Source: Sphingomonadaceae bacterium
GTDB taxonomy: Bacteria; Pseudomonadota; Alphaproteobacteria; Sphingomonadales; Sphingomonadaceae
DNA length: 48,760 nucleotides
Direction of reading: 5' to 3'
NCBI GenBank assembly: GCA_025359445.1
Contig: JANYGB010000015.1
Coordinates: forward strand, 1-48,760
Shown: positions 17,470 through 24,634 of the stretch, in pieces
Layout of the letters: every line of letters begins with the position of its first letter
Numbering within the stretch: position 1 is the stretch's first letter
Made by a program: the position numbers and the translations under genes
Notes under the pieces: model-generated
The model's database searches: none
Seen by the model: only the letters and a program-made list of their open reading frames with translations
What the model was told of the DNA's origin: nothing

Positions 17470-19449
17470 ATGAGCCTATCGCCTAAACCCGCCCCCGGCC
17501 AGCCCATGAAACTGGGCGTGTGCTATTATCCTGAGCACTGGCCAGAGCGCCTGTGGACAGAAGACGCTGCACGGATGATTGCGGCCGGGCTTTCGGTGGT
17601 GCGGATCGGCGAATTCGCGTGGAGCCGGATCGAGCCCGAACCGGACCGGTTTGACTGGGGTTGGCTTGACCGCGCGATTGCCGTGCTGGGCGAAGCGGGA
17701 CTGGGGATGATACTGGGTACGCCCACCGCAACTCCGCCCAAGTGGCTGGTTGACCGGATGCCGGATATGGTCGCGATCGACCGGCAGGGCCGCGCACGCG
17801 GGTTTGGCTCGCGCCGGCACTATTGCTTCAGCCACCCGGGTTACCGTACGGAGGCGGTGCGGATCACCCGCGCAATAGCGGCGCGGTATGGCGATCACCC
17901 GGCGGTGGTCGCCTGGCAAACTGACAACGAATACGGCTGCCACGATACTGTGCTGAGTTTTTCGAAGGCGGCGCGCGATGCCTTTCGGGTCTGGCTGGCA
18001 GACCATTACAGCTCCATCGCCGCACTCAATGCAGCGTGGGGCAACGTCTTCTGGTCGATGGAATACCGCAGCTTTGCCGAAGTCGACTTGCCTGGCCAGA
18101 CCGTGACCGAGGCCAACCCAGCGCACTGGCTGGCCTTCCGCCGGTTTTCCTCGGACCAGGTGATCGCGTTCAACCGCGCGCAAGTGGACGTGCTGCGCGA
18201 ACTTTCGCCCGGGCGCGACATCACCCACAATGCGATGGGGTTCTTCACCGATTACGATCATCACGATCTGGGCCGCGAAATTGATACGCTGGGTTGGGAT
18301 TCCTACCCGCTGGGCTTCCTTGACAGTTTCGCGTTCAGCGATGCTGACAAGCTGCGCTACGCTCGCCAGGGCCACCCCGACATCGCCGCGTTTCACCACG
18401 ATCTCTATCGCGGCTGCGCGCGCGGCGGGCGCTGGTGGGTGCTCGAACAGCAGCCCGGCCCGGTTAACTGGGCGCGCTATAACCCCGCCCCGCTGCCCGG
18501 CATGGTGCGGCTGTGGACGCTGGAGGCAATGGCGCACGGGACGGAGCTGGTCAGCTATTTCCGCTGGCGCCAGTTCCCGCAAGCGCAGGAACAAATGCAC
18601 GCCGGATTGCTCCGCCCCGACAGCGTTGCCGCGCCGGGGCTGACGGAGGCTGCACAGGCCGCGCGCGACATCGCTGCATTGGGTGCAGTCGGCGCGCCGC
18701 CAAAAAGTGTTGCGCTGGTGTTCGATTATCAAGCTGACTGGGTCACCAAAATACAGCCGCAAGGCGCGGGGTTGTCCGCGCTGTGGGCGGCATTTAACAC
18801 TTACACCGCGTTGCGCGAGCTGGGGCTGGATGTGGATATCGTGCCGCCCGATGCGCCGCTCGGCGGCTACGGCCTGTGCGTGATTCCATGTTTGCCGATT
18901 GCCAGTGAAGCATTCGCCGCTGAGCTGTCAGACTTCCCCGGCCAGATAGTAATTGGCCCGCGCAGCGGCAGCCGCGATGGCGATTTTGCGATCCCTGCCG
19001 AACTGCCTCCCGGCAATCTGCAAACCATGTTCCCCGGCAAGGTTACCCGCGCCGAAAGCCTGCGCCCGGGCCTCACTCACTCTGGCGATGGCTGGCAAGT
19101 ATCCAGTTGGCTCGAGCATGTCGAAACCGACGCCAAACCGGAACTCGTTGCTGCCGATGGCACTATCGCGTGCTGGCAACATGGCCGGGTTCGCTATTTG
19201 GCGGCCTGGCCCGAAGGCAATCTGATCGCCGCAGTCATGGCCCGGGCAGCTCGCGATGGGGGCCTGACTACGCACGCCCTTCCCCCCGGGTTGCGCTTGC
19301 GGCGCGCTGGCGGACGATGCTTCGCGTTCAACTATGCCGCCGCCCCGCTCGATCTCCCCGCCAGCCTGACCGGGACGCTCGAACTCGGCGCGCGCACCCT
19401 GTCCCCGGCGGGCGTCGCGGTGCTTGCCGAGGCTGCCCCGTCCCGCTAG
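17470..19449 (+). CDS. beta-galactosidase, glycoside hydrolase family 42
   Basis: The 659-residue protein opens with MKLGVCYYPEHWPERLWTEDA, a standard GH42 N terminus. The acid/base glutamate is Glu154 in WQTDNEYGCHDT, and the nucleophile is Glu326 in WVLEQQPGPVNW. The TIM barrel is followed by a trimerisation-type domain and a small C-terminal beta domain (from about residue 590). No signal peptide is seen, so the enzyme is probably cytoplasmic and acts on galactosides imported by the divergent symporter. The start at 17470 is used; an in-frame ATG at 17506 (MKLGV) is an equally possible start. Neither has a strong ribosome site. Confidence 0.92.
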   Translation: MSLSPKPAPGQPMKLGVCYYPEHWPERLWTEDAARMIAAGLSVVRIGEFAWSRIEPEPDRFDWGWLDRAIAVLGEAGLGMILGTPTATPPKWLVDRMPDMVAIDRQGRARGFGSRRHYCFSHPGYRTEAVRITRAIAARYGDHPAVVAWQTDNEYGCHDTVLSFSKAARDAFRVWLADHYSSIAALNAAWGNVFWSMEYRSFAEVDLPGQTVTEANPAHWLAFRRFSSDQVIAFNRAQVDVLRELSPGRDITHNAMGFFTDYDHHDLGREIDTLGWDSYPLGFLDSFAFSDADKLRYARQGHPDIAAFHHDLYRGCARGGRWWVLEQQPGPVNWARYNPAPLPGMVRLWTLEAMAHGTELVSYFRWRQFPQAQEQMHAGLLRPDSVAAPGLTEAAQAARDIAALGAVGAPPKSVALVFDYQADWVTKIQPQGAGLSALWAAFNTYTALRELGLDVDIVPPDAPLGGYGLCVIPCLPIASEAFAAELSDFPGQIVIGPRSGSRDGDFAIPAELPPGNLQTMFPGKVTRAESLRPGLTHSGDGWQVSSWLEHVETDAKPELVAADGTIACWQHGRVRYLAAWPEGNLIAAVMARAARDGGLTTHALPPGLRLRRAGGRCFAFNYAAAPLDLPASLTGTLELGARTLSPAGVAVLAEAAPSR

Positions 19450-19496
19450 AGGGCGCGGGCATTTCTGCCCCTCCAGCCAATCCCCAGAGGTACCCA

Positions 19497-21170
19497 ATGG
19501 CCGCCCAGTACGCTTACGTCATGAAAGGCATGACCAAGACTTTCCCCGGTGCGCCCAAGCCGGTGCTGAGCGATATCAGCTTGCAATTCTACCAAGGCGC
19601 CAAGATCGGCATCGTCGGTCCCAACGGGGTCGGCAAATCCACCCTGATGAAAATCATGGCGGGGATCGACACCGATTACACCGGTGAGGCCTGGCCGGGC
19701 GAATACATCACCGTCGGCTACTTGGCGCAGGAGCCCGAGCTCGACAAGACCAAGACCGTGCTCGAAAACGTCAAGGACGGCGCGCGGGCAACCGCCGATC
19801 TGGTCGACCGTTTCAACGCGATCTCCATGGAAATGGCCGAGCCCGACGCCGACTTCGAAAAGCTCGGCGATGAGATGAGCGCGCTGCAGGAAAAGATCGA
19901 CGCGGTCGATGGCTGGACGCTCGACAACCAGCTCGAACTGGCAATGGAAGCGCTGCGCTGCCCGCCGGGCGACTGGCCGGTGGACAACCTCTCGGGCGGT
20001 GAAAAGCGCCGCATCGCGCTGACCCGGCTGCTGATTCAAAAGCCCGGTATTCTGCTGCTAGATGAACCGACCAACCACCTCGACGCTGAATCGGTCGAGT
20101 GGCTGGAAAACCACCTGAAGGAATACGCCGGCGCGGTGTTGATGATCACGCACGACCGCTACTTCCTCGATAATGTGGTGGAATGGATCCTCGAACTCGA
20201 TCGCGGGAAATACTTCCCGTACGAGGGCAATTATTCGACTTACCTCGAGAAAAAAGCCAAGCGGATGGAGCAGGAGGACCGCGAGGAAGGCGGCCGCCAG
20301 AAGGCGCTGACCCGCGAGCTCGAATGGATCCGCCAGACGCCCGCAGCACGCCAGACCAAGAGCAAGGCGCGGATCCGCAAGTTCGAGGAATTGCAGAATG
20401 CGCAAGACGGCCGGATTGCCGGCAAGGCGCAGATCGTCATCCAGGTGCCCGAACGGCTGGGCAGCAAGGTGATCGAGGCCGAAGGACTGACCAAGGCCTA
20501 CGGCGACAAACTGCTATTCGAAAACCTCTCGTTCATGCTCCCGCCGGGCGGAATCGTCGGGATCATCGGCCCCAACGGCGCGGGCAAATCCACGCTGTTC
20601 CGGATCATCACCGGGCAGGAAACGCCCGATGAGGGCAAGCTCGAGATCGGTTCGACCGTCCATTTGGGCTTCGTGGACCAGAGCCGCGACGACCTCGATC
20701 CGACGCACAACGTGTGGCAGGAAATCTCCGGCGGGCACGATTACATGACCGTCAACAAGCAGGAAACCAGCACCCGCGCCTATGTCGGCGCGTTCAACTT
20801 CAAGGGCGCGGACCAGCAGAAGAACGTCGGCAAACTGTCAGGCGGCGAACGCAACCGCGTCCACATGGCCAAGATGCTCAAGCAGGGTGGCAACGTGCTG
20901 CTGCTCGATGAACCGACCAACGATCTGGACGTCGAAACGTTGGGCGCGCTGGAGGATGCCATCGAAAACTTCGCCGGCTGCGCGGTAGTAATCAGCCATG
21001 ACCGCTTCTTCCTCGATCGCCTGGCCACGCACATTCTGGCCTTCGAAGGCAACAGCCACGTGGAGTGGTTTGAGGGTAACTTTGCGGCTTATGAGGAAGA
21101 CAAGCGGAGGCGTCTGGGTGACGCGGCAGATCGGCCGACCAGGTTGGCGTATAAGAAGCTGACTAGGTGA
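19497..21170 (+). CDS. ettA: energy-dependent translational throttle protein EttA (ABC-F)
   Basis: The 557-residue protein is the usual EttA size, with two ABC domains and no transmembrane part. Seen are Walker A GPNGVGKST and GPNGAGKST, signatures LSGGEKRR and LSGGERNR, and Walker B LLLDEPTNHLDAES and LLLDEPTNDLD. The arm insertion lies in domain one, and the interdomain linker contains KARIRKFEELQNAQ. EttA binds the ribosomal E site and gates the first elongation step according to ATP/ADP. The start at 19497 (MAAQYAYVMKGMTKTFPGA) matches family starts; a long in-frame upstream extension overlaps the GH42 gene and is rejected. Confidence 0.95.
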   Translation: MAAQYAYVMKGMTKTFPGAPKPVLSDISLQFYQGAKIGIVGPNGVGKSTLMKIMAGIDTDYTGEAWPGEYITVGYLAQEPELDKTKTVLENVKDGARATADLVDRFNAISMEMAEPDADFEKLGDEMSALQEKIDAVDGWTLDNQLELAMEALRCPPGDWPVDNLSGGEKRRIALTRLLIQKPGILLLDEPTNHLDAESVEWLENHLKEYAGAVLMITHDRYFLDNVVEWILELDRGKYFPYEGNYSTYLEKKAKRMEQEDREEGGRQKALTRELEWIRQTPAARQTKSKARIRKFEELQNAQDGRIAGKAQIVIQVPERLGSKVIEAEGLTKAYGDKLLFENLSFMLPPGGIVGIIGPNGAGKSTLFRIITGQETPDEGKLEIGSTVHLGFVDQSRDDLDPTHNVWQEISGGHDYMTVNKQETSTRAYVGAFNFKGADQQKNVGKLSGGERNRVHMAKMLKQGGNVLLLDEPTNDLDVETLGALEDAIENFAGCAVVISHDRFFLDRLATHILAFEGNSHVEWFEGNFAAYEEDKRRRLGDAADRPTRLAYKKLTR

Positions 21171-21181
21171 CGGTTTCGCGT

Positions 21182-21230
21182 ATGGAAACATCGCTTCGTC
21201 AGCTTGAACCGGTTTTCTTGCTCGTAGATC
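21182..21230 (+). pseudogene. 5' fragment of a gene split by the IS1595-type transposon
   Basis: ATG 21182 opens METSLRQLEPVFLLVD and runs to the left edge of the transposon. If one removes 21231-23442 and one target copy, this frame continues without a stop into 23451-23956, giving a 184-residue protein. The frame match across a precisely defined insertion argues that this was a real gene. The start lies 12 bp after the ettA stop. The family is unknown. Confidence 0.65.
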
Positions 21231-21252
21231 GGCAATTGTATACTTGACAAAG
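21231..21252 (+). repeat. left terminal inverted repeat
   Basis: All 22 bases pair exactly with the right end. Similarity falls off at once beyond this length. The repeat includes TTGACA (21244-21249) pointing inward, but no -10-like box follows on this side. Confidence 0.95.
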
Positions 21253-21308
21253 TAAGGACTCGGGACCACCTCAAATGCGACAGGCCGGTGCTACTGCTGA
21301 AATAAAAA

Positions 21309-21914
21309 TTACTCCTGCGATGGTTTCGGCGGGCGCTGCCGTTTTGCGTTTAGCTGTTTTGTCTGCCCCTTGGGATGATGACGCAGACCTCGCGCTCGAC
21401 GTCTTTCTTGCGTTCCTTGCTGGTTCAGAGCGCTACGAAGGCTATCGGCCATAGCGACTGCGTCATGAGCGTAACTGGCCAACCCGCTAGATGTGTATGC
21501 GTTTACTTGGACCGTTGCCGTTTCGCCTGCCGGTGGCAGCATATCAGACACACGGAAAGCAATGTGACCGGCTTCAGTGCGACCTAGCAAAATGCCGTGG
21601 GCCACTGAATTACGGCATTTCATAATCTCGGTGTAAGCGGGGGTCGCAAAAAGGCTGTTGAAGCGAGCTAGCTCCTCCGGGCCGTGACTTTCTGCAAAAG
21701 TGCACGCCATGCGCTTCTTGCCGGAAATGGCCATTTTACCGAGTAAGATGAGCCCCTGGCCCTCATTGATTCTGGCAACGTGGCAGAGGTATGCGGTCAT
21801 GCAATCGTCAATCTCGGCGCATGCCCGGACTATCCGCCCAATGGCTCGCAGATCGGCGGCACCAAGCACATATGGCTTTAACTCTGCACCTTCTTGCATG
21901 TAGGCTGTGACCAT
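21309..21914 (-). CDS. transposon passenger: HEPN-like protein
   Basis: The 201-residue protein is mostly helical in appearance. It contains KCRNSVAHG, with Arg101 and His106 forming the R-x4-H motif that marks HEPN nucleases and nucleotidyltransferase partners. A helical region with IGRIVRACAEIDDCMTAYL precedes it, as in HEPN four-helix bundles. The C-terminal 30 residues are very basic (QERRRARGLRHHPKGQTK). HEPN proteins often act as RNases in toxin-antitoxin and phage-defence systems; that role here is an inference from one motif. An alternative start is 21899. It lies inside the transposon, opposite in direction to a 46-codon ORF whose ATG overlaps its own. Confidence 0.6.
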   Translation of the reverse strand: MVTAYMQEGAELKPYVLGAADLRAIGRIVRACAEIDDCMTAYLCHVARINEGQGLILLGKMAISGKKRMACTFAESHGPEELARFNSLFATPAYTEIMKCRNSVAHGILLGRTEAGHIAFRVSDMLPPAGETATVQVNAYTSSGLASYAHDAVAMADSLRSALNQQGTQERRRARGLRHHPKGQTKQLNAKRQRPPKPSQE

Positions 21915-22053
21915 GACTGAAACCGATCAAGAGAGAGAAGACGAGGTTCTGCGGCGGATGCTGAAGACCCCGCCGAAGCCGCACAAGCCGCTAGCGAAGG
22001 AAAAGCCCCACAATGGAAATGGCAATGGCGATCACCGCAGCGGCAAGCGCTAG
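21913..22053 (+). CDS. small charged ORF, transposon passenger
   Basis: The 46-codon ORF starts MTETDQEREDEVLRRMLKTP and continues PKPHKPLAKEK with a Gly/Asn/His tail. The acidic helix followed by RRMLKTPPKPHKP resembles short conserved proteins I recall from alphaproteobacterial genomes and mobile elements, some next to toxin genes; this is recollection only. Its ATG overlaps that of the divergent HEPN-like gene by two bases, and its end overlaps the 3' end of the 138-residue gene on the other strand. No ribosome site is clear, so expression is uncertain. Confidence 0.4.
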   Translation: MTETDQEREDEVLRRMLKTPPKPHKPLAKEKPHNGNGNGDHRSGKR

Positions 22054-22371
22054 CGTAGCAATTGTGTTGGCGCTTTTTGCCTCGCGGGCGGCTTCTCGCG
22101 CGGCCTCAGCGGCGACCCATGCCGCGTCCTTGGCTGACTTGGCTGTGGCGAGGCTTTCCGCTTGGGAGACTTCATTGGCGAGCCGAGCGTCGCGCTCATA
22201 GGGCGCAAGCCATTCTTTGGCCCACCCATAGACCATTTTAGTCAAAACAGCGGCACCTTGATCGGGTGCTCCGCCATATTTGAGCCGAACTTCGTCAACG
22301 CCCATCTTTTCAAACTGAATGAACATACCCTCACGGGAATTACGGGGTGGAAACTTGTTTGAGTCGTTCAT
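21991..22371 (-). CDS. transposon passenger: tail-anchored membrane protein
   Basis: From ATG 22371 (MNDSNKFPPRNSREGMFIQF) the product is 126 residues; a longer start at 22407 is possible. A soluble N-terminal part with KYGGAPDQGAAVLTKMVYGWAKEWLAPYER is followed by an Ala-rich, probably coiled-coil stretch (SLATAKSAKDAAWVAAEAAR) and one C-terminal membrane helix (TLALAAAVIAIAISIVGLFLR). No family is recognised. It lies between the HEPN-like gene and the transposase, all on the - strand, so one transcript could carry all three. Confidence 0.6.
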   Translation of the reverse strand: MNDSNKFPPRNSREGMFIQFEKMGVDEVRLKYGGAPDQGAAVLTKMVYGWAKEWLAPYERDARLANEVSQAESLATAKSAKDAAWVAAEAAREAAREAKSANTIATLALAAAVIAIAISIVGLFLR

Positions 22372-22449
22372 GGCCGCAGCTTGCGAAAGCGTCAGCTTCG
22401 AGTCCAACGCTTTCGGCGCTCACCTCGCTCTTTCGGAACCTTGTAATGC

Positions 22450-23400
22450 TTAGGCGGCGAGCTTGTCAGTCCGCCGATAAGTCAGGCGCTTGCCGGTGAT
22501 GCCCTGCAAGGCCAGATCAGAGCGTTCATGGTCGTTCAACTTGCGGGTGTTGTAGCGGAAGTCGAACTCCGCGGTGTAGCGGCCAAGGTGCGCTTCCGAG
22601 AGGTGATGGTAGGTGCCGATCACGCCGCGCTTGAAGATCGAGAACAAGTTCTCAACCGTATTTGAGTGCTTGAACCCGCCGGTCGTCACATACTCGCTGG
22701 CGCTGTGGTTCACGCTGCTGTGACCGTTAAATTCGCGGCCAACGCGGGTGTAGACGCCGCTCTCGTCTGTCATAAGGTGGGCGCTGCGATGAACGTTGGT
22801 AACGATCAGCGGGCGCAAGGTCTTCGCATTGACGTTGGCAACGTGGAAGCTGCGGACTTCGCCGTCGCGTTCAACCAGTGCAACCACAGCCTTCTTGGCA
22901 GCGGGCTTGCGGGTGGCGCGGTTCTTGGCCTTGCCGCCGACATAGGTTTCATCGGCCTCAACCACGGCCTGTTCACCGCCACCGAGCGGTGCAGGATTGG
23001 CAGGGGTCATGGCTTCACGGATGCGGTGCATCATGAACCAAGCGGTTTTGTAGGTGACACCGAGCATACGGGCGATTTGATGCCCGCTGATACCCTTCTT
23101 TGAGGCGCACAGCAGATGGTTGGCGAGCAACCACTTGTTGAGAGGCACCTTTGAACGCTCAAACACAGTGCCGACAGTGACGGTGTATTGATCGCCGCAG
23201 TCATTGCACTGGATTACGCCGTGGCGAACCGAACCGCCGGGGTGCGCAGCAGTGACCTTGCGCGCTTGCGGGGGAAGCCGCTTGGCATTGACCGAACCAC
23301 AGTGCGGGCAGAACGGACCTTCGGGCCACATAAGGCTTTCAAGGTGTTCGCGGGCGGCGTTTTCGTCGGTGAAGCGAGGTGCGGTGATGTCCATGCACAA
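22450..23400 (-). CDS. IS1595-family transposase (ISXO2-like)
   Basis: The 316-residue transposase has an N-terminal zinc ribbon (CPHC at 31-34, CNDC at 65-68) and a helix-turn-helix (KKGISGHQIARMLGVTYKTAWFMMHRIR). The catalytic part is EADETYVGGK (Asp150), LMTDESGVY (Asp212) and SNTVENLFSIFKRGV (Glu250/Asn251), ending with FDFRYNTRKLND. This order matches the ISXO2-like DDE domain. It appears intact. The second Met (23394) may be the true start, because a -35-like TTGACA in the right terminal repeat would place the transcript start there. Confidence 0.95.
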   Translation of the reverse strand: MCMDITAPRFTDENAAREHLESLMWPEGPFCPHCGSVNAKRLPPQARKVTAAHPGGSVRHGVIQCNDCGDQYTVTVGTVFERSKVPLNKWLLANHLLCASKKGISGHQIARMLGVTYKTAWFMMHRIREAMTPANPAPLGGGEQAVVEADETYVGGKAKNRATRKPAAKKAVVALVERDGEVRSFHVANVNAKTLRPLIVTNVHRSAHLMTDESGVYTRVGREFNGHSSVNHSASEYVTTGGFKHSNTVENLFSIFKRGVIGTYHHLSEAHLGRYTAEFDFRYNTRKLNDHERSDLALQGITGKRLTYRRTDKLAA

Positions 23401-23429
23401 TCAATGGACTTCTGCACCCTCTTTGTCAA
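23401..23429 (-). promoter_or_regulatory. candidate transposase promoter reaching into the right inverted repeat
   Basis: On the - strand, a perfect TTGACA (23429-23424) within the terminal repeat is followed after 17 bp by CATTGA (23406-23401), a weak -10. Transcription would start near 23394, at the second Met of the transposase. Confidence 0.35.
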
Positions 23430-23442
23430 GTATACAATTGCC
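23421..23442 (-). repeat. right terminal inverted repeat
   Basis: This is the exact reverse complement of 21231-21252. It is followed by the target duplicate CGTAGATC at 23443-23450. Confidence 0.95.
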
Positions 23443-23450
23443 CGTAGATC

Positions 23451-23956
23451 TCTATAATAGCCATGAACACAGTTTAAGAAATCATTGTGGGCCGATTAGA
23501 AGAAGGTATCGGCGTCGCGGTGAAGATATAGCTGATGCTCAATGTGCAAACTGCGACCGGCCGATAGTCGATGAACGTTTCCCGAACTGGGCCTGGGTGC
23601 CAGCAGTCGAAGGTCACCCCAAGACCGACCTGCTGCGAGAACGCCTTTGTCGCAGCGGAATTCGGAGCTATTTTTCCAACTATCAAGACCCCGGCATGGA
23701 TGCCCGGGTTTTCAATGTGGAAACGAGCCCTGCGACACTTTGTATTGTTCGCAATATGGCCAAACAGGATCTTGGCATCGAGTCGGCTTCGGTTTCCATC
23801 GAGTTTGATCGAAGATTTAATCTTTACTTCAACCAGAAGTACGCATTCGATTGGAAAGATTGGCAAGCCAAATTTCCGGAAGAATTCTGGCCTGCTCCAG
23901 CGGATGGGTGGGAGAATCTACGTGACGAGTTTCAACTACTCCAATCACGTTGTTAA
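23451..23956 (+). pseudogene. 3' fragment of the gene split by the transposon
   Basis: This open frame has no ATG, GTG or TTG start of its own near the transposon but joins in frame to ATG 21182 when the insertion is removed. The C-terminal part includes CANCDRPIVDERFPNWAWV, SGIRSYFSNYQDPGMDARVF and FDWKDWQAKFPEEFWPAP, and ends QLLQSRC. It is soluble, rich in Trp, Phe and Asp, and of unknown family. The combined protein would be 184 residues. Base composition is lower in GC than the flanking housekeeping genes, suggesting the target gene itself was acquired. Confidence 0.65.
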
Positions 23957-24000
23957 AATTCAGCGACAGCATTTACTATTCATCGCCCCGCCCCAGCCAC

Positions 24001-24248
24001 CTACCGCCGCAGCACCCGGTTGATCTCGGTCTGATAGCCGCCCTCGGGCGTGTGGCTCTTTAACCATTCGACCAAGTCCCGATCAAGCTACAAGGTTACC
24101 GACTTTTCGCAAGTCCCGGACGCCGAGCAAACTTCCAGTTCTCAGCTGGGAGTTCGGGGATATCATCAGTATCTATTTCATCGTCGGACATCGCGGCAAG
24201 CCGCGCCAATTGCGCATCCCGCTCCGCTTCGGTCAGTTTCTCAGCCAT
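24001..24248 (-). pseudogene. brnA: brnA-type antitoxin pseudogene
   Basis: The N-terminal frame reads MAEKLTEAERDAQLARLAAM then SDDEIDTDDIPELPAENWKF, a typical BrnA opening. The frame is then lost after ARRPGLAK. Another frame resumes with VTL, a TAG stop, and LDRDLVEWLKSHTPEGGYQT followed by EINRVLRR and the genuine stop. Both a frameshift and a nonsense change are therefore present in the ribbon-helix-helix region. BrnA normally neutralises BrnT and represses its operon. No BrnT toxin is found upstream. The product would be inactive. Confidence 0.75.
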
Positions 24249-24364
24249 CAAACCACCCTCTTCAACCGCTCCAACCCCAGGCCCCCTTCGCGAAGCCGCG
24301 CCTGCGCAAGGTCATAAGCCGCCTGCATCAGCAGCATCGTATCGGCCGAAATATATTCGCTTTC
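24248..24364 (-). pseudogene. 3' part of an ORF coupled to brnA
   Basis: An open stretch of 38 codons reads ESEYISADTMLLMQAAYDLA then QARLREGGLGLERLKRVV and stops with TGATG, sharing a base with the brnA ATG. It is closed upstream by a TAG at 24365-24367. It does not look like BrnT. It is probably the tail of a decayed partner gene. Confidence 0.4.
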
Positions 24365-24468
24365 CTACATGCTCGCGCTGTGCCAGCATCGCTGCTCTGC
24401 CCTTTCAGACCGTCTGGCCTTCGCTGCCGCTGGTGCGAAATCCGGGCCGACACCGCGAAGTCGTTTTG

Positions 24469-24507
24469 GTGTGACCCTTGTGTGACCTTTGGCGTGTGAC
24501 CTTTGGC
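24469..24507 (+). repeat. three GTGTGACC-type tandem repeats
   Basis: GTGTGACCCTT (24469-24479) is followed by two exact 14-bp copies of GTGTGACCTTTGGC (24480-24493, 24494-24507). They lie in the gene-free stretch 24368-24634 upstream of the RcnB-like gene. Nothing else was identified in that stretch. They could be iterated binding sites; nothing shows which protein. Confidence 0.55.
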
Positions 24508-24634
24508 GAATTGCCAAACCCCAACCTGAACGCAAAGCTTACCGCCCCATTCACCCTGCCTACAGCGCGACTCGCGTAGCCATTGCGCCATGGTCGCCGG
24601 CGTTGGTCTGGCGCGTTTGGATGGAGTAACGGCA

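Larger units (their letters stand above)
21231..23442. mobile_element. IS1595-family transposon with passenger genes
   Basis: The 2,212-bp element is bounded by perfect 22-bp inverted repeats (21231-21252 and 23421-23442, outer end GGCAATTGTATACTTGACAA). It is flanked by the direct repeat CGTAGATC (21223-21230 and 23443-23450). Eight-bp duplications are usual for the IS1595 family. The transposase lies at the right end and reads inward; about 1.1 kb on the left carries genes unrelated to transposition. Intact ends, perfect repeats and an uninterrupted transposase suggest recent insertion. It has split the gene whose parts are at 21182-21230 and 23451-23956. Confidence 0.95.

Noticed and set aside
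19107..19496. 130-codon N-terminal extension of ettA
   Set aside because: It lies inside the GH42 gene in another frame. EttA begins at 19497 by family length and sequence.
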